From: Streptomyces aurantiogriseus
GTDB taxonomy: Bacteria; Actinomycetota; Actinomycetes; Streptomycetales; Streptomycetaceae
Length of the DNA: 64,000 bases
Direction: 5' to 3'
Assembly (NCBI RefSeq): GCF_014649375.1
Contig: NZ_BMSX01000002.1
Location: 1 to 64,000 of the forward strand
How positions within the stretch are numbered: the stretch's first letter is position 1; every line of letters starts with the position of its first letter. The notes beneath the pieces are model-generated. The model did no database searches, was not told where the DNA came from, and worked only from the letters and a program-made list of their open reading frames with translations. Of the stretch, positions 43,601-50,842 are shown piece after piece. Both the position numbers and the translations under genes were made by a program.

Positions 43601-43678
43601 CGGACTGCGGCGTCTGCGACGCGGAGGGAGGCTCAAGGGGACTCCTTGGTAGGGGCCGCGGCGCTGCGACCGTGTCAT
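40643..43678 (-). CDS. secreted alpha-amylase (GH13) with two starch-binding modules
   Basis: A 1011-residue exported starch hydrolase. After a twin-basic leader and signal peptide (RRRRRSPVSLVLALTATLL) come two carbohydrate-binding modules of the CBM25/26 type (TVYYSTTSTNWSRYHLHWAP and TVYYSIASLGWTTTNLHWAP), a fibronectin type III domain (PSEVKATATGTSVVLTWKAA), then the GH13 barrel. That shows DVVYNHSS, nucleophile Asp in GFRVDTAVHI, acid/base Glu in FVFGEVAAF and stabiliser Asp in VYVDSHDYG. ATG 43678 has GAGGGAG 3 bases upstream; an earlier ATG at 43699 is possible. A 33-base dyad upstream suggests repression control by a LacI-type regulator such as MalR. Confidence 0.92.
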   Translation of the reverse strand: MTRSQRRGPYQGVPLSLPPRRRRRSPVSLVLALTATLLMTLLPGLPLSGTTARAADGNTATVYYSTTSTNWSRYHLHWAPTAGGWTTVPGVAMESACTGWVKKTVDLGTATTWQATFNNGNGTWDNNGGRNYQLGTGLITVKDGVVAHSDPCGDTDPVEGNSATVYYSIASLGWTTTNLHWAPTGGSWTTVPGVAMEAACTGWVKKTVDLGTATTWQATFNNGNGTWDNNNGANYQLAEGVTTVKDKAVTKNAKDPCAAEEPDTTAPSAPSEVKATATGTSVVLTWKAATDDTAVTGYQITRTGGSKGTSVIAATSTVYSDTGLDARTEYSYAVKALDAAGNLSESSEAAKATTGEAAAETPGEPLGGDPRKDPIYFVLTARFHDGDSSNNRGGSQHAKSGNAAHNDPMFRGDFKGLVEKLDYIKGLGFSAVWITPVVLNRSDYDYHGYHGYDFYKVDPRLESAGASYQDLIDAAHAKGMKIYQDVVYNHSSRWGAKELFTPTVHGVRDSQWSWYYDQKNEGFEYDGLTVEPQSGKSYYNGDMWSTAEPSGNTCLNWGVPTGGKSAEGYTIYNCQWPSPTSGMFPKSLYHQCWIGNWEGEDSRSCWLHEDLADFNTENAQVQNYLIGAYNKYIDMGVDGFRVDTAVHIPRVTWNRRFLPAIQERVTQQFGAEKAKDFFVFGEVAAFVNDKWNRGSVNHSAQFYTWKERKEYSADDQTAALEQFTYENNLGTGNQPTSDNAFLNGNSYHTPDHSQFSGMNIIDMRMHMNFGDASNAYHNGKDSDDSVNDATYNVVYVDSHDYGPNKSSNRYAEGTDAWAENMSLMWTFRGIPTLYYGSEIEFQKGQKIDCGPTCPLASTGRAYYGDKLEGSVTASGFGTVSSASGAVATTLESKLVKHVQRLNQIRRTVPALQMGQYSTANISGNMAYKRRYTDTATGVDSFALVTVTDGATFSNIPNGTYKDAVTGDVKTVTNGTLTAATPGKGNLRVYVLDLGGANAAPGKVGTDGPYLK
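42989..43383. repeat. 87-bp exact duplication inside the binding modules
   Basis: Bases 42989-43075 and 43297-43383 are identical over 87 bases at a distance of 308. They encode the same stretch of both starch-binding modules (WVKKTVDLGTATTWQATFNN on the minus strand). Flanking parts of the modules differ, so the identity points to recent duplication or gene conversion. Confidence 0.8.
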
Positions 43679-43722
43679 CCGCTCCCTCGCGCGCCACAAG
43701 GGAAACGGCCGAATCGTTCAGC

Positions 43723-43755
43723 CAATGCGTTTCAGAAAATTACTGAAACGCATTG
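43723..43755. promoter_or_regulatory. 33-bp perfect dyad upstream of amylase
   Basis: CAATGCGTTTCAG (43723-43735) and its exact complement (43743-43755) flank a 7-base centre, 45 bases upstream of the amylase ATG. The CTGAAAC half recurs at 44101-44120 before the PfkB gene. A sugar-responsive LacI-type repressor (MalR/Reg1 kind, as known for Streptomyces amylases) is the likely reader. Confidence 0.65.
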
Positions 43756-43790
43756 CATGCCGATCCGGGAGGTTACTGGGCCATGACAAG

Positions 43791-43971
43791 TTCGTAAAGT
43801 GGCTGGACGCACCTCCGCTTCGGCAGTCGCGCAAGGGGCCGGGGCGGCGTCCTTGAGGATCTGGGTCTGCTGCTGCTCGGGCGTGGCTTTGAAGATGACG
43901 ACCAGGTCACCCAGGCGCGTCGTGATCACTCCGGGCGTCTCGTCGTTGCCCGATAGCGGGAACTGCAGCAT
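43791..43971 (-). pseudogene. pullulanase C-terminal remnant
   Basis: On the minus strand LQFPLSGNDETPGVITTRLG then DLVVIFKATPEQQQTQ matches the C-terminal beta domain of type I pullulanases, where FPLSGKDETPGVI is followed by DLVVVFNATPE. The frame loses family character after about 45 residues and meets a stop upstream, so only a shard of a large debranching enzyme is left. It lies just behind an intact amylase, suggesting a former starch-use cluster. Confidence 0.6.
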
Positions 43972-44100
43972 GCAGCCGCGCCTCGGCGGGCGCGCCGGGC
44001 TCTCGGATGCCGCCAGGCCCGATCATCCCGACCGCCCCGAGCTGTTGTCGACGCGCGCCACGGAGCCCGTGGCATCTCATACCACCGTCCAGAAGGAAGT

Positions 44101-44120
44101 ACTGAAACTTTCTGCAAACG
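44101..44120 (+). promoter_or_regulatory. MalR-like operator before PfkB gene
   Basis: ACTGAAACTTTCTGCAAACG combines a GAAAC-TTTC dyad and TGCAAACG, matching the general form I recall for MalR/Reg1 sites at Streptomyces maltose and amylase promoters. It lies 131 bases upstream of the kinase start. It shares CTGAAAC with the amylase dyad. Confidence 0.5.
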
Positions 44121-44250
44121 ATTGCCGGGCGCGGAAAGCGACTGCTTGACTCGCCTGGCGACAGGCACGGACGGCCGGGGAACCGGGCAGCTCGCAGCGA
44201 TCCGGCAGAAGCCGCCCTGGATCGACCCTTTCAAGCCCGAGAGGAACACC

Positions 44251-45207
44251 ATGAGCATCGAGATCGACGTCCTCGTCCTGGGGGGCGCCGGCGTGGACAC
44301 GATCGTGCACGTCCCCGAGCTGCCCCTTCCCTTCGCCGACAGCTACATGATCCAGCCGGGCATCCGGACACGCGCGGGACAGAGCGGCGACTTCGTCGCC
44401 CTGGGGGTGAGCAGCCTGGGACTGCGTACGCACCACGTCGACCTGATCGGCGACGACCACGAGGGCGACCTCGTCCGCGCTTTCCACCAGGACCAGGGCA
44501 TCGCCTTCACTGCGGGCCTCCAGCCCCAGGGCACCAAACGAGCGGTCAACCTCGTCGGCCCCGACGGCCGAAGGCTGTCCCTGTACGACGACACCCGCTC
44601 GCAGGAGACGGACCGGCTCCCCGAAGCAACGGTCCGGGAACTGGCCGCCGCGAGTCGTCACGCGCACGTCGTCATCACCCACCCGTGCGCGTTCGCACTG
44701 CCCACGCTGCGCGAAGCCGGCGTGACCATCTCCACCGACCTGCACAACTGGGACGGCACGAACCCCTATCACGAGGTGTTCGCCTACGAGGCAGACCTCG
44801 TCTTCCTGTCCACCACCGCCCTGGCCGACCCCGAGCGGACCATGCGCCGGATCGCCGAGCGGGGCCGGGCCCGGGCAGTCATCGCCACGGCCGGGGCGGA
44901 CGGGGCGTATCTCCTGGTCGATGACGAGCTGTCACACATCCCCGCCGTCACACCCCCGGCACCGGTCGTGGACTCCAACGGCGCAGGCGACGCATTCGCG
45001 TCCGCCTTCCTCTACGGCTGGCTGAACGGCGAGCCCGCCGAGCGCTGCGGCCTGTACGGGGCGGTGGCCGGAGCTCACGCCTGCACCGTGCCGTCGATGC
45101 GCACCGACAGCATCACGCGCGACGAACTCCATTCCCGTCTCTCGGAGTTGCCTGGTGGTGCGGCACCCGCCGAGCACCGCGTCGAAGAGGCGGCACGGCG
45201 CGCATGA
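44251..45207 (+). CDS. PfkB-family carbohydrate kinase
   Basis: A 318-residue PfkB/ribokinase-type kinase: the first signature VLVLGGAGVDTIVHVPELP, GQSGDFVALGVSSLG (variation of GGxGxN), ISTDLHNWDG, and the second signature VVDSNGAGDAFASAFLYG with the anion hole and catalytic Asp. The usual DTxGAGD motif reads DSNGAGD, still functional in form. It should phosphorylate a sugar, but which is not clear. GAGAGGAA precedes ATG 44251. The downstream GMC oxidoreductase remnant overlapped it by ATGA, so it once was part of an operon. Confidence 0.88.
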   Translation: MSIEIDVLVLGGAGVDTIVHVPELPLPFADSYMIQPGIRTRAGQSGDFVALGVSSLGLRTHHVDLIGDDHEGDLVRAFHQDQGIAFTAGLQPQGTKRAVNLVGPDGRRLSLYDDTRSQETDRLPEATVRELAAASRHAHVVITHPCAFALPTLREAGVTISTDLHNWDGTNPYHEVFAYEADLVFLSTTALADPERTMRRIAERGRARAVIATAGADGAYLLVDDELSHIPAVTPPAPVVDSNGAGDAFASAFLYGWLNGEPAERCGLYGAVAGAHACTVPSMRTDSITRDELHSRLSELPGGAAPAEHRVEEAARRA

Positions 45208-45510
45208 GCGCCGCCACGCGAACATCCGGTGACGACGTCGTGGTCCTGGGCGGAGAAGTCGCCGGCTGTGTGCCGGCCGAGGCCTCAGCGAAGACCCCGC
45301 CCGCACGGCCTGCCTGGTGGAGGCGGGCCCCGACTACGGCCCCATGTGGCCGCACGTGGCCTCGTCAGCGTCCTCGACGCTCGCGCCCTGCCACGTGACG
45401 ACGTGTGGGAACGCCGCACGGCGGGCCCCGTGCCGGGCCGTCCCCTGCGGGATCTGTCCGACGAGGACCTCCGGAGCCGGCGCGCAGCAGGACTTCGCGG
45501 ACGCGACCAG
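45204..45510 (+). pseudogene. GMC oxidoreductase N-terminal remnant, frameshifted
   Basis: The start ATG overlaps the PfkB stop. The first frame gives DDVVVLGGEVAGCVPAEAS, like the FAD loop of glucose-methanol-choline oxidoreductases (VVLGGGSAGCVLAARLSE). Homology then moves to other frames: TACLVEAGPDYGPMWPHVA, then LDARALPRDDVWERR and GPVPGRPL, in the order expected for this family. At least two frameshifts separate these pieces and the rest of the enzyme is missing. The gene is dead. The GEVAG change also breaks the FAD loop. Confidence 0.65.
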
Positions 45511-45980
45511 CGCCGTGTGCTCCGGACAGCAGGGCCGCGGTGCGCTTCAGGAAGCGGGTGAGGACCTTCTCTGGGCCGGCCGGCCGCAGGTACTGCGCCG
45601 CCGTGGCGAGGCGATACGAGCCCGCCACGACCGGAGCCCGGCGACCACCGTCTGAACCGCAAGGGACTGCAGCCCGCGCAAAGGCCGACGCCGCCGCTCC
45701 CTGTGGACCGACAAGGTCATGGACGAGCACGCGCTGCGGCCGACGGAACCGGCCGCACCCAGCCCGTGCGCGGCTCCAGGCCGATTTCCCGGGCTCCGAG
45801 GACGGTGAGGGCGTGGCTCCAGCCGCCGGGGACGGCGAACAGGTCGAGGATGATCGGCCTCGCGAGGCCAGCCCGAAGTAGTCCTGCAAGGGGAAGCAGC
45901 CGTCGACCACCCGAGTGGTTCCCGGGAGCGGTACAGGAACGCCTGCCCGAGCAGCCGACCCGCCGCACGAAGGCACCCCC
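45511..45980 (-). pseudogene. decayed region with DNA cytosine methyltransferase shard
   Basis: On the minus strand about 45866-45758 reads LARPIILDLFAVPGGWSHA and LTVLGAREIGLE, matching motif I of C5-cytosine methyltransferases (LDLFxGxGGWS). It stops soon after. Another minus-frame part reads VVAGSYRLATAAQYLRPAGP without a known family. Neither can make a full enzyme, and the plus strand offers only short Arg/Ala-rich frames. It is best seen as leftover sequence of a lost modification or phage-type gene. Confidence 0.45.
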
Positions 45981-46000
45981 CGGTGCGAAATACTCTCCCG

Positions 46001-46489
46001 ATGAGTTCACGCACTTCCCCGATCAGTCAGCCGATCACGATACGGAGGGCAGTCGCGCGGGATGCCAAACGGCTCACGCGGCTCGTGCGTGGCTCAGGCG
46101 CCTACGAGGGTAAGTACGCAGCCGCAGTGGCGGGCTACCGGGTCGGTCCTGATTACATCGAGGCCCACCGCGCCTTCGTGGCCGTCGGCGCCGACGAGCA
46201 TGGAGGCCGGGTCCTCGGGTTCTACTCGCTCGTCCTCGCTCCACCGGAGCTCGACCTGCTGTTCGTCGCCGACGAAGCGCAAGGACGGGGTATTGGACGA
46301 CTGCTCGTCGCGCACATGCAGTCCGAGGCCCGTGCCGCCGGGCTCGACCGTGTCAACGTCGTGTCGCATCTTCCCGCCGAGGACTTCTACCACCGCGTCG
46401 GTGCAGTGCGGACCGGGACCGCGCTCGCGAACCCGCCCGCCGTGCCGTGGGACCGTCCCAAGTTCGAGTTTCGCATTCCTTCGGAATGA
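46001..46489 (+). CDS. GNAT-family N-acetyltransferase
   Basis: A 162-residue acetyltransferase: ITIRRAVARDAKRLTRLVR begins the fold, VLGFYSLVLAPPELDLLFVADEAQGRGIGRLLVAHM holds the beta4 strand and the acetyl-CoA loop (QGRGIGRLL), and VVSHLPAEDFYHRVGAVRTG is the family's C-terminal beta-alpha. Substrate unknown. ATG 46001 is taken; GTG 45983 in frame is an alternative, and neither has a good ribosome site. It borders the decayed region on its 5' side, but its frame is intact. Confidence 0.85.
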   Translation: MSSRTSPISQPITIRRAVARDAKRLTRLVRGSGAYEGKYAAAVAGYRVGPDYIEAHRAFVAVGADEHGGRVLGFYSLVLAPPELDLLFVADEAQGRGIGRLLVAHMQSEARAAGLDRVNVVSHLPAEDFYHRVGAVRTGTALANPPAVPWDRPKFEFRIPSE

Positions 46490-47122
46490 CGCGGTGTGCC
46501 GGTCCGCAGGGCACCGGCTTCGCCTGCATGGCGGCCGGCATGCAGGAGCCGCTGGACGCCGCGCGCTCCGTGTGTGCCGTCGTCTCTGCCCTGGCGGGGG
46601 GATCGCCTGCGTCGGCGGCCATTCCCGGCGGACTCCCTCACCTCCGGCACTCCAGAGACATCTGCATCGCGCACACCTCAGCTGGCTCCACACACGATCG
46701 AGGTCGGTCGCTGTGAACACGTAGGTCACGCCCGCATCAGGAGCGAGGCGAGAGTGCTGCTGGACGCCTTTCGAAGACGTCTTACGGACAGCCGCGTACG
46801 TCGTTGCCCCCTGGCGGTCACAAACGTAGCACTCCGAGTGGAGCAATATCTGTGCTCGCGAAGTGAGGTTTTGACGGACCGCGTAGTGAGAGTGTTTGCC
46901 GCAATGAGCAGAGCGGAATTGCGTAATGCGCACGGGGCGTTCCAGTGTGCTACTGTCGATCTCAGTTGCAGTTGTGGTTCCCGAAACTTCAAGTGCCTCA
47001 CCCGGTTCTGTCGGTTGGGAGCACTTCTGTATTTCCGGTCATTTCCGGGCGGGGTAATCATTGCGGCGACACGGCGTCCGCGCAGTGCGGATTCCGATGT
47101 ACTGCCCCGAAGGAGATATGAC
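46490..47122 (+). other. long leader region before first cold-shock gene
   Basis: A 633-base stretch with no convincing gene. Its G+C content drops between about 46790 and 47060, where the sequence is rich in short A/T runs, and the last 20 bases carry AAGGAG before the cold-shock ATG. Small open frames on both strands lack codon bias. A long 5' untranslated region is usual for cold-shock mRNAs, so this may include the promoter and leader of that gene. Confidence 0.5.
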
Positions 47123-47326
47123 ATGGCTGCTGGTACCGTGAAGTGGTTCAACGCGGAAAAGGGCTTCGGTTTCATCGAGCAGGACGGTGGCGGCGCTGAC
47201 GTGTTCGCCCACTACTCGAACATTGCCGCGCAGGGCTTCCGTGAGCTGCTCGAAGGCCAGAAGGTAACCTTCGACATCGCGCAGGGCCAGAAGGGCCCGA
47301 CGGCCGAGAACATCGTTCCGGCCTGA
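47123..47326 (+). CDS. cold-shock protein, CspA type
   Basis: A 67-residue single cold-shock domain. RNP1 is KGFGFIEQ and RNP2 VFAHYSNI, with [14 protein letters not shown] at the N terminus and [13 protein letters not shown] at the end. It binds single-stranded nucleic acid and helps unfold RNA in the cold. ATG 47123 has AAGGAG 7 bases upstream. A very strong terminator follows. A second csp gene lies 5 kb away. Confidence 0.95.
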   Translation: MAAGTVKWFNAEKGFGFIEQDGGGADVFAHYSNIAAQGFRELLEGQKVTFDIAQGQKGPTAENIVPA

Positions 47327-47337
47327 CGCTCACGCAC

Positions 47338-47389
47338 AGACTGCAGCTGGGGCCCGCATCCTTCGGGGTGCGGGCCCCAGCTGCAGGCA
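47338..47389 (+). terminator. terminator with UUCG-type loop after cold-shock gene
   Basis: An 18-base perfect stem (CTGCAGCTGGGGCCCGCA, 47341-47358, with 47369-47386) closes through a T-G wobble and CC/GG pairs on a TTCG tetraloop. This is a very stable hairpin 14 bases after the csp stop codon. Confidence 0.9.
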
Positions 47390-47671
47390 TCTCCCGCAGC
47401 GCTTTCACCTGCGGGACGACTCGGAGGAATCCGTAGTCCCACCACGCGCGGCTCCTCCTTCGGTGATGCACGAGCGTCCTGAAGAGCTGCGCCACAGCCG
47501 ACGCTCGGATCTTACGTCCCCATCGCGTCACTCATTGCAGCACCTGTGCCCCCGGATATTTCCGCCGGCAAAGAGCTGTTTTCTTTTGCTGCCGGTCCAT
47601 ACTTGTGATTCTCCATGTCGCTCATTGCTTCGGGAATTCCTTGGTATGTGCCACATCGAGGAAGGTTCCGC
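47390..47671 (+). other. leader of the DEAD-box helicase gene
   Basis: From the csp terminator to the helicase start there are about 280 bases with no gene. GGAGGAATCC and GGCTCCTCC near 47425 and 47450 could pair, and the last part is relatively A/T rich. Cold-inducible RNA helicases often have such leaders; I see no named riboswitch. Confidence 0.4.
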
Positions 47672-49165
47672 ATGAACCGCACACGTACGAACGATCGCTC
47701 CGCCCGCGCACGTAATGGCAGTGCCGACGCAGGAAGGGGCGGCAGCCACTTCGGCTCGCAGGCACAGCCCCGTTCGGGCGGGCCTGCCCGGTCCGGTGGT
47801 TACGGCCGCCGGCCCGCTGCGGCGCAGGGTGAGTTCGCACTGCCCAGGACGATCACTCCCGCGTTGCCCGCCGTTGAGGCGTTCGCCGATCTCGACATGC
47901 CCGAGCAGCTGCTGGCCGAACTCGGCAAGCAGGGGGTGACCGCACCGTTCCCGATCCAGGGCGCGACGCTGCCCAACTCCCTGGCGGACCGTGACGTTTT
48001 GGGCCGCGGGCGTACCGGTTCCGGCAAGACCCTCGCCTTCGGCCTCGCTCTGCTCGCCCGCACCGCTGGACAGCGTGCCGAACCCCGCCAGCCGCTGGGA
48101 CTGATCCTCGTACCGACGCGTGAGCTGGCTCAGCAGGTGACCGACGCGCTCACGCCGTACGCCCGTTCCGTCAAGCTGCGGCTGGTCACGGTGGTGGGCG
48201 GGATGTCGATCGGCAGGCAGGCCGGCGCGCTGCGCGGCGGGGCCGAGGTCGTCGTCGCGACGCCCGGCCGGCTCAAGGACCTCATCGACCGTGGTGACTG
48301 CCGACTCAACCACGTGGGCATCACGGTGCTGGACGAGGCCGACCAGATGGCCGACATGGGTTTCATGCCGCAGGTCACCGCGCTGCTCGACCAGGTGCGT
48401 CCGGAGGGGCAGCGGATGCTGTTCTCCGCCACCTTGGACCGTAACGTCGACCTGCTGGTGCGCCGCTATCTGACCGACCCCGTCGTGCATTCGGTCGACC
48501 CCTCGGCCGGTGCGGTCACGACGATGCAGCACCACGTCCTGCACGTCCACGGCGCCGACAAGCACGCCACCACGACCGAGATCGCCGCCCGCGACGGCCG
48601 CGTGATCATGTTCCTGGACACCAAGCACGCCGTCGACCGGCTGACCCAGGACCTGCTCAACAGCGGGGTACGGGCCGCCGCGCTGCACGGCGGCAAGTCG
48701 CAGCCGCAGCGCACCCGCACGCTGGCGCAGTTCAAGACGGGGCACGTCACCGTGCTGGTGGCGACCAACGTCGCGGCGCGCGGCATCCACGTCGACAACC
48801 TCGACCTCGTCGTCAACGTCGATCCGCCGACTGACCACAAGGACTACCTCCACCGCGGCGGACGTACCGCCCGCGCCGGCGAGTCCGGCAGCGTCGTCAC
48901 GCTCGTCACACCGAACCAGCGCCGCGGCATGGTCCGCCTCATGTCGGACGCCGGAATCCGGCCGCAGACCACCCAGGTCCGCTCGGGTGACGAGGCCCTG
49001 AGCCGGATCACCGGAGCCCAGGCCCCGTCCGGAATCCCGGTCGTCATCACCGCACCGGTGGTCGAACGCCCCAAGCGCAGCGGCACCTCGCGAGGCCGAC
49101 GCCGCCCCTCCTCGGCGACCCGGCGCACCCCCGTACGCCAGCCCGTCGTCCACCCGGCGGCCTAG
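47672..49165 (+). CDS. DEAD-box RNA helicase
   Basis: A 497-residue ATP-dependent RNA helicase. Basic low-complexity N terminus (residues 1-55), then F-x-Q motif region (APFPIQGATLPNSL), GRGRTGSGKTLAF (I), PTRELAQQ (Ia), VVATPGRLKDL (Ib), VLDEADQMADMGF (II), FSATLD (III), ARGIHVDNLDLVVN (V) and HRGGRTARAG (VI). The C-terminal tail is Arg/Ser/Pro-rich. It is likely involved in cold adaptation or RNA decay, as it follows a csp gene. ATG 47672 has GAGGAAGG 7 to 8 bases upstream. The CBS protein gene follows after 46 bases. Confidence 0.93.
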   Translation: MNRTRTNDRSARARNGSADAGRGGSHFGSQAQPRSGGPARSGGYGRRPAAAQGEFALPRTITPALPAVEAFADLDMPEQLLAELGKQGVTAPFPIQGATLPNSLADRDVLGRGRTGSGKTLAFGLALLARTAGQRAEPRQPLGLILVPTRELAQQVTDALTPYARSVKLRLVTVVGGMSIGRQAGALRGGAEVVVATPGRLKDLIDRGDCRLNHVGITVLDEADQMADMGFMPQVTALLDQVRPEGQRMLFSATLDRNVDLLVRRYLTDPVVHSVDPSAGAVTTMQHHVLHVHGADKHATTTEIAARDGRVIMFLDTKHAVDRLTQDLLNSGVRAAALHGGKSQPQRTRTLAQFKTGHVTVLVATNVAARGIHVDNLDLVVNVDPPTDHKDYLHRGGRTARAGESGSVVTLVTPNQRRGMVRLMSDAGIRPQTTQVRSGDEALSRITGAQAPSGIPVVITAPVVERPKRSGTSRGRRRPSSATRRTPVRQPVVHPAA

Positions 49166-49211
49166 AACCTCCGTGATCAGGAAGCTGACCCATCTCTGCA
49201 GGAGGCACCTT

Positions 49212-49616
49212 TTGACGCGGATTCAGTTGCCGTCCCGCCCGGCGGACGCCAACCCCGTGCACAGGGCGGCGGTTGAGGTCATGGACGCGGCCGGACCGCA
49301 GGTCTGTGACGACATGACCGTCGAGGTGGCGCTGGCGGTCATGGCCGCCGCACGCACGGGCCGACTGGTCGTCTGCGACCAGGACGACCAGCGCATCGGA
49401 CTGGTGACCCGAACCGACCTCACCGCCGTCCGCGACAGCTCCGACTACACGGACCGCGTCCGCCTGCGCGACATCCTCGGCGACCACGGCTCGTTCACCT
49501 CACCCGTGACCACGATGGCCGAAGCCGACCAGGTGATGCGCTCCCGTCGGCTCGGTGCCCTGCGGGTCGTCGACGAGCAAGGCAGCGACCCGGGCATCCT
49601 CGCCCTCTCCCGCTGA
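49212..49616 (+). CDS. CBS-domain protein, TTG start
   Basis: A 134-residue protein with two weak CBS motifs: AVEVMDAAGPQVCDDMTVEVALAVM with RLVVCDQDDQRIGLVTRTDLTA, then SPVTTMAEADQVMRSRRLGALRVVDEQG. It may sense adenine nucleotides. TTG 49212 is chosen since AGGAGG lies 6 bases before it; an upstream GTG at 49173 has no site. It belongs to the helicase operon and is followed by a small gene, so the trio probably responds to cold together. Confidence 0.78.
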   Translation: MTRIQLPSRPADANPVHRAAVEVMDAAGPQVCDDMTVEVALAVMAAARTGRLVVCDQDDQRIGLVTRTDLTAVRDSSDYTDRVRLRDILGDHGSFTSPVTTMAEADQVMRSRRLGALRVVDEQGSDPGILALSR

Positions 49617-49667
49617 ACCGCCTCATCCCTGGTCGGACCGTTCTCCCCTTTCTCTCTGTGAGGCCAC

Positions 49668-49976
49668 ATGCGCTGCGTCATCGCCCGCTTCCCCTTCGAG
49701 CTCAGCAAGAGCGGCGTGATGGAATCGATGAAGGGCATCAAGCCCGAACCGGTCACCGGCGAATCGGTGATCATCGGCCGCCGTCACTACCCCGTCAAGC
49801 AGGTCGGCCAGATCATCACCCGCCAGGACCGCCGTGACTTCAGCGCCGCCGAGGTCCTGCGGGCCATGACTCAGCTCGGCTTCACCTGCCGCGCCGTCCC
49901 CAAGGCTGCGCCCCTGGGCATTCTCAGCCCGATGCAGCACGCCTCCGCGATGCTCGGCACCCCCGTATCCGTCTGA
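49668..49976 (+). CDS. conserved small protein of cold-shock cluster
   Basis: A 102-residue basic protein (MRCVIARFPFELSKSGVMESMKGIKPEPV...RRHYPVKQVGQIITRQDRRDFSAAEVLRAM, parts shown) with a probable mixed fold and a C-terminal LGFTCRAVPKAAPLG. I recall similar proteins beside csp and DEAD-box genes in Streptomyces, always without assigned function. Conserved basic and aromatic residues could bind RNA, which is only inference. ATG 49668 follows a T-rich run and CTGTGAGGCC. A strong terminator follows 33 bases after its stop. Confidence 0.72.
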   Translation: MRCVIARFPFELSKSGVMESMKGIKPEPVTGESVIIGRRHYPVKQVGQIITRQDRRDFSAAEVLRAMTQLGFTCRAVPKAAPLGILSPMQHASAMLGTPVSV

Positions 49977-50009
49977 CTGGGGGAACAGGCACGAGCCGAC
50001 ACCTGAACA

Positions 50010-50051
50010 GCAGTGTGGGCCCTACCGGTACGCCGGTCGGGCCCACACTGC
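50010..50051 (+). terminator. hairpin terminator ending the cold-shock operon
   Basis: GCAGTGTGGGCCC (50010-50022) pairs exactly with 50039-50051, and inside it ACCGG/CCGGT makes a second stem around TACG. It lies between the small cold-shock gene and a converging gene, so it may act on both. Confidence 0.85.
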
Positions 50052-50077
50052 GTCCAGCCGGGTCCCGTCGCCGTCGC

Positions 50078-50437
50078 TCAGTGGTCGGAATAGCTGAAGT
50101 CGCCCACGGTCCAGGCGTTGACGTCCTCGATCGCAACCCGGTACATCCCGCCCGTCTCCGGGATCCCCACCGTGCCCTGCAGGATCCGGGCGACATGGAA
50201 GTGCAGATGCGTGGGCTGCCGGTCCTCCTTCACGGGGGCGTCGAAGACGGTGGCGAACTCGCTCAAGCGGTCCGAATCCGTCAGTACCTCCGACACCCTC
50301 TGCCTCCACACCGCTTCGGGAGCCAGGCGGCCGGTGATGACAGCGCCACCGGTGACCACGGTCAGGGACATCTGATTGCTCTGCTCGGACTCCACCAAGG
50401 CGGCGACGTGAACCAGGAGCTCGTCAGGCTTTGACAT
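50078..50437 (-). CDS. conserved hypothetical protein
   Basis: A 119-residue protein (MSKPDELLVHVAALVESEQS...) with a central SLTVVTGGAVITGRLAPE and QPTHLHFHVARILQGTVGIPETGGMYRVAIEDVNAW. The predicted fold is mixed alpha/beta, a single compact domain. I do not recognise a characterised family, though similar proteins occur by Streptomyces stress genes. ATG 50437 has no ribosome site; a TACAAT hexamer ends 7 bases upstream, so it may be translated from a leaderless message. It converges with the cold-shock operon. Confidence 0.7.
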   Translation of the reverse strand: MSKPDELLVHVAALVESEQSNQMSLTVVTGGAVITGRLAPEAVWRQRVSEVLTDSDRLSEFATVFDAPVKEDRQPTHLHFHVARILQGTVGIPETGGMYRVAIEDVNAWTVGDFSYSDH

Positions 50438-50444
50438 GAGGCAG

Positions 50445-50450
50445 ATTGTA
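50445..50450 (-). promoter_or_regulatory. -10 element TACAAT of a leaderless transcript
   Basis: On the minus strand TACAAT is followed after 7 bases by the ATG at 50437, the spacing expected if transcription begins at the start codon. No clear -35 is seen. Confidence 0.4.
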
Positions 50451-50483
50451 TTGACCGGCCATCCGGCTGCTCGAGCGGTGGCG

Positions 50484-50842
50484 CTACCGGGTAAGTAGGG
50501 CACTCACGGTCTTGCCGCCGGAGGCCCGGCGGGTGACCGCCGTGGCGTGGGCGAGGCGGGTGACCATGGGCCAGCCGAAGCCCTCGGTGCCGCCGTTCAG
50601 GTCAGGGGTGCGCATGCGCGGCACATGCCGGCTGCGGTCGTGAACAACGACCTCGATGGCGTCCGGGGGTGCGCGGTCAGTTCCAGTGTGCAGCGGCCCC
50701 CGCCGTGGCGCAGGGCATTGGTGACGAGCTCGGACGCGACCAAGACCACCGTGTCCGCTGCGTCAGGGGCCACGGCGAGAGTGACCGCGGGACGAGGAAG
50801 CAGATCCTCGTCAAGGCACTGAGGCGGCAGCAGGAGCGTCAA
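50484..50842 (-). pseudogene. anti-sigma/HATPase regulator, frameshifted
   Basis: Two adjoining minus frames together encode an RsbW-like ATP-binding protein. The first gives DAADTVVLVASELVTNALRHGGGRCTLELTAHP (N box, part shown as ELVTNALRHG). The second gives DAIEVVVHDRSRHVPRMRT then TEGFGWPMVTRLAHATAV (G boxes) and ends GGKTVSALLTR. The switch happens at a run of five G on the plus strand (50665-50669), where one base appears missing. The start is uncertain (TTG 50842), and the N-terminal strand is short. Either a true mutation or a homopolymer sequencing error. Confidence 0.6.
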
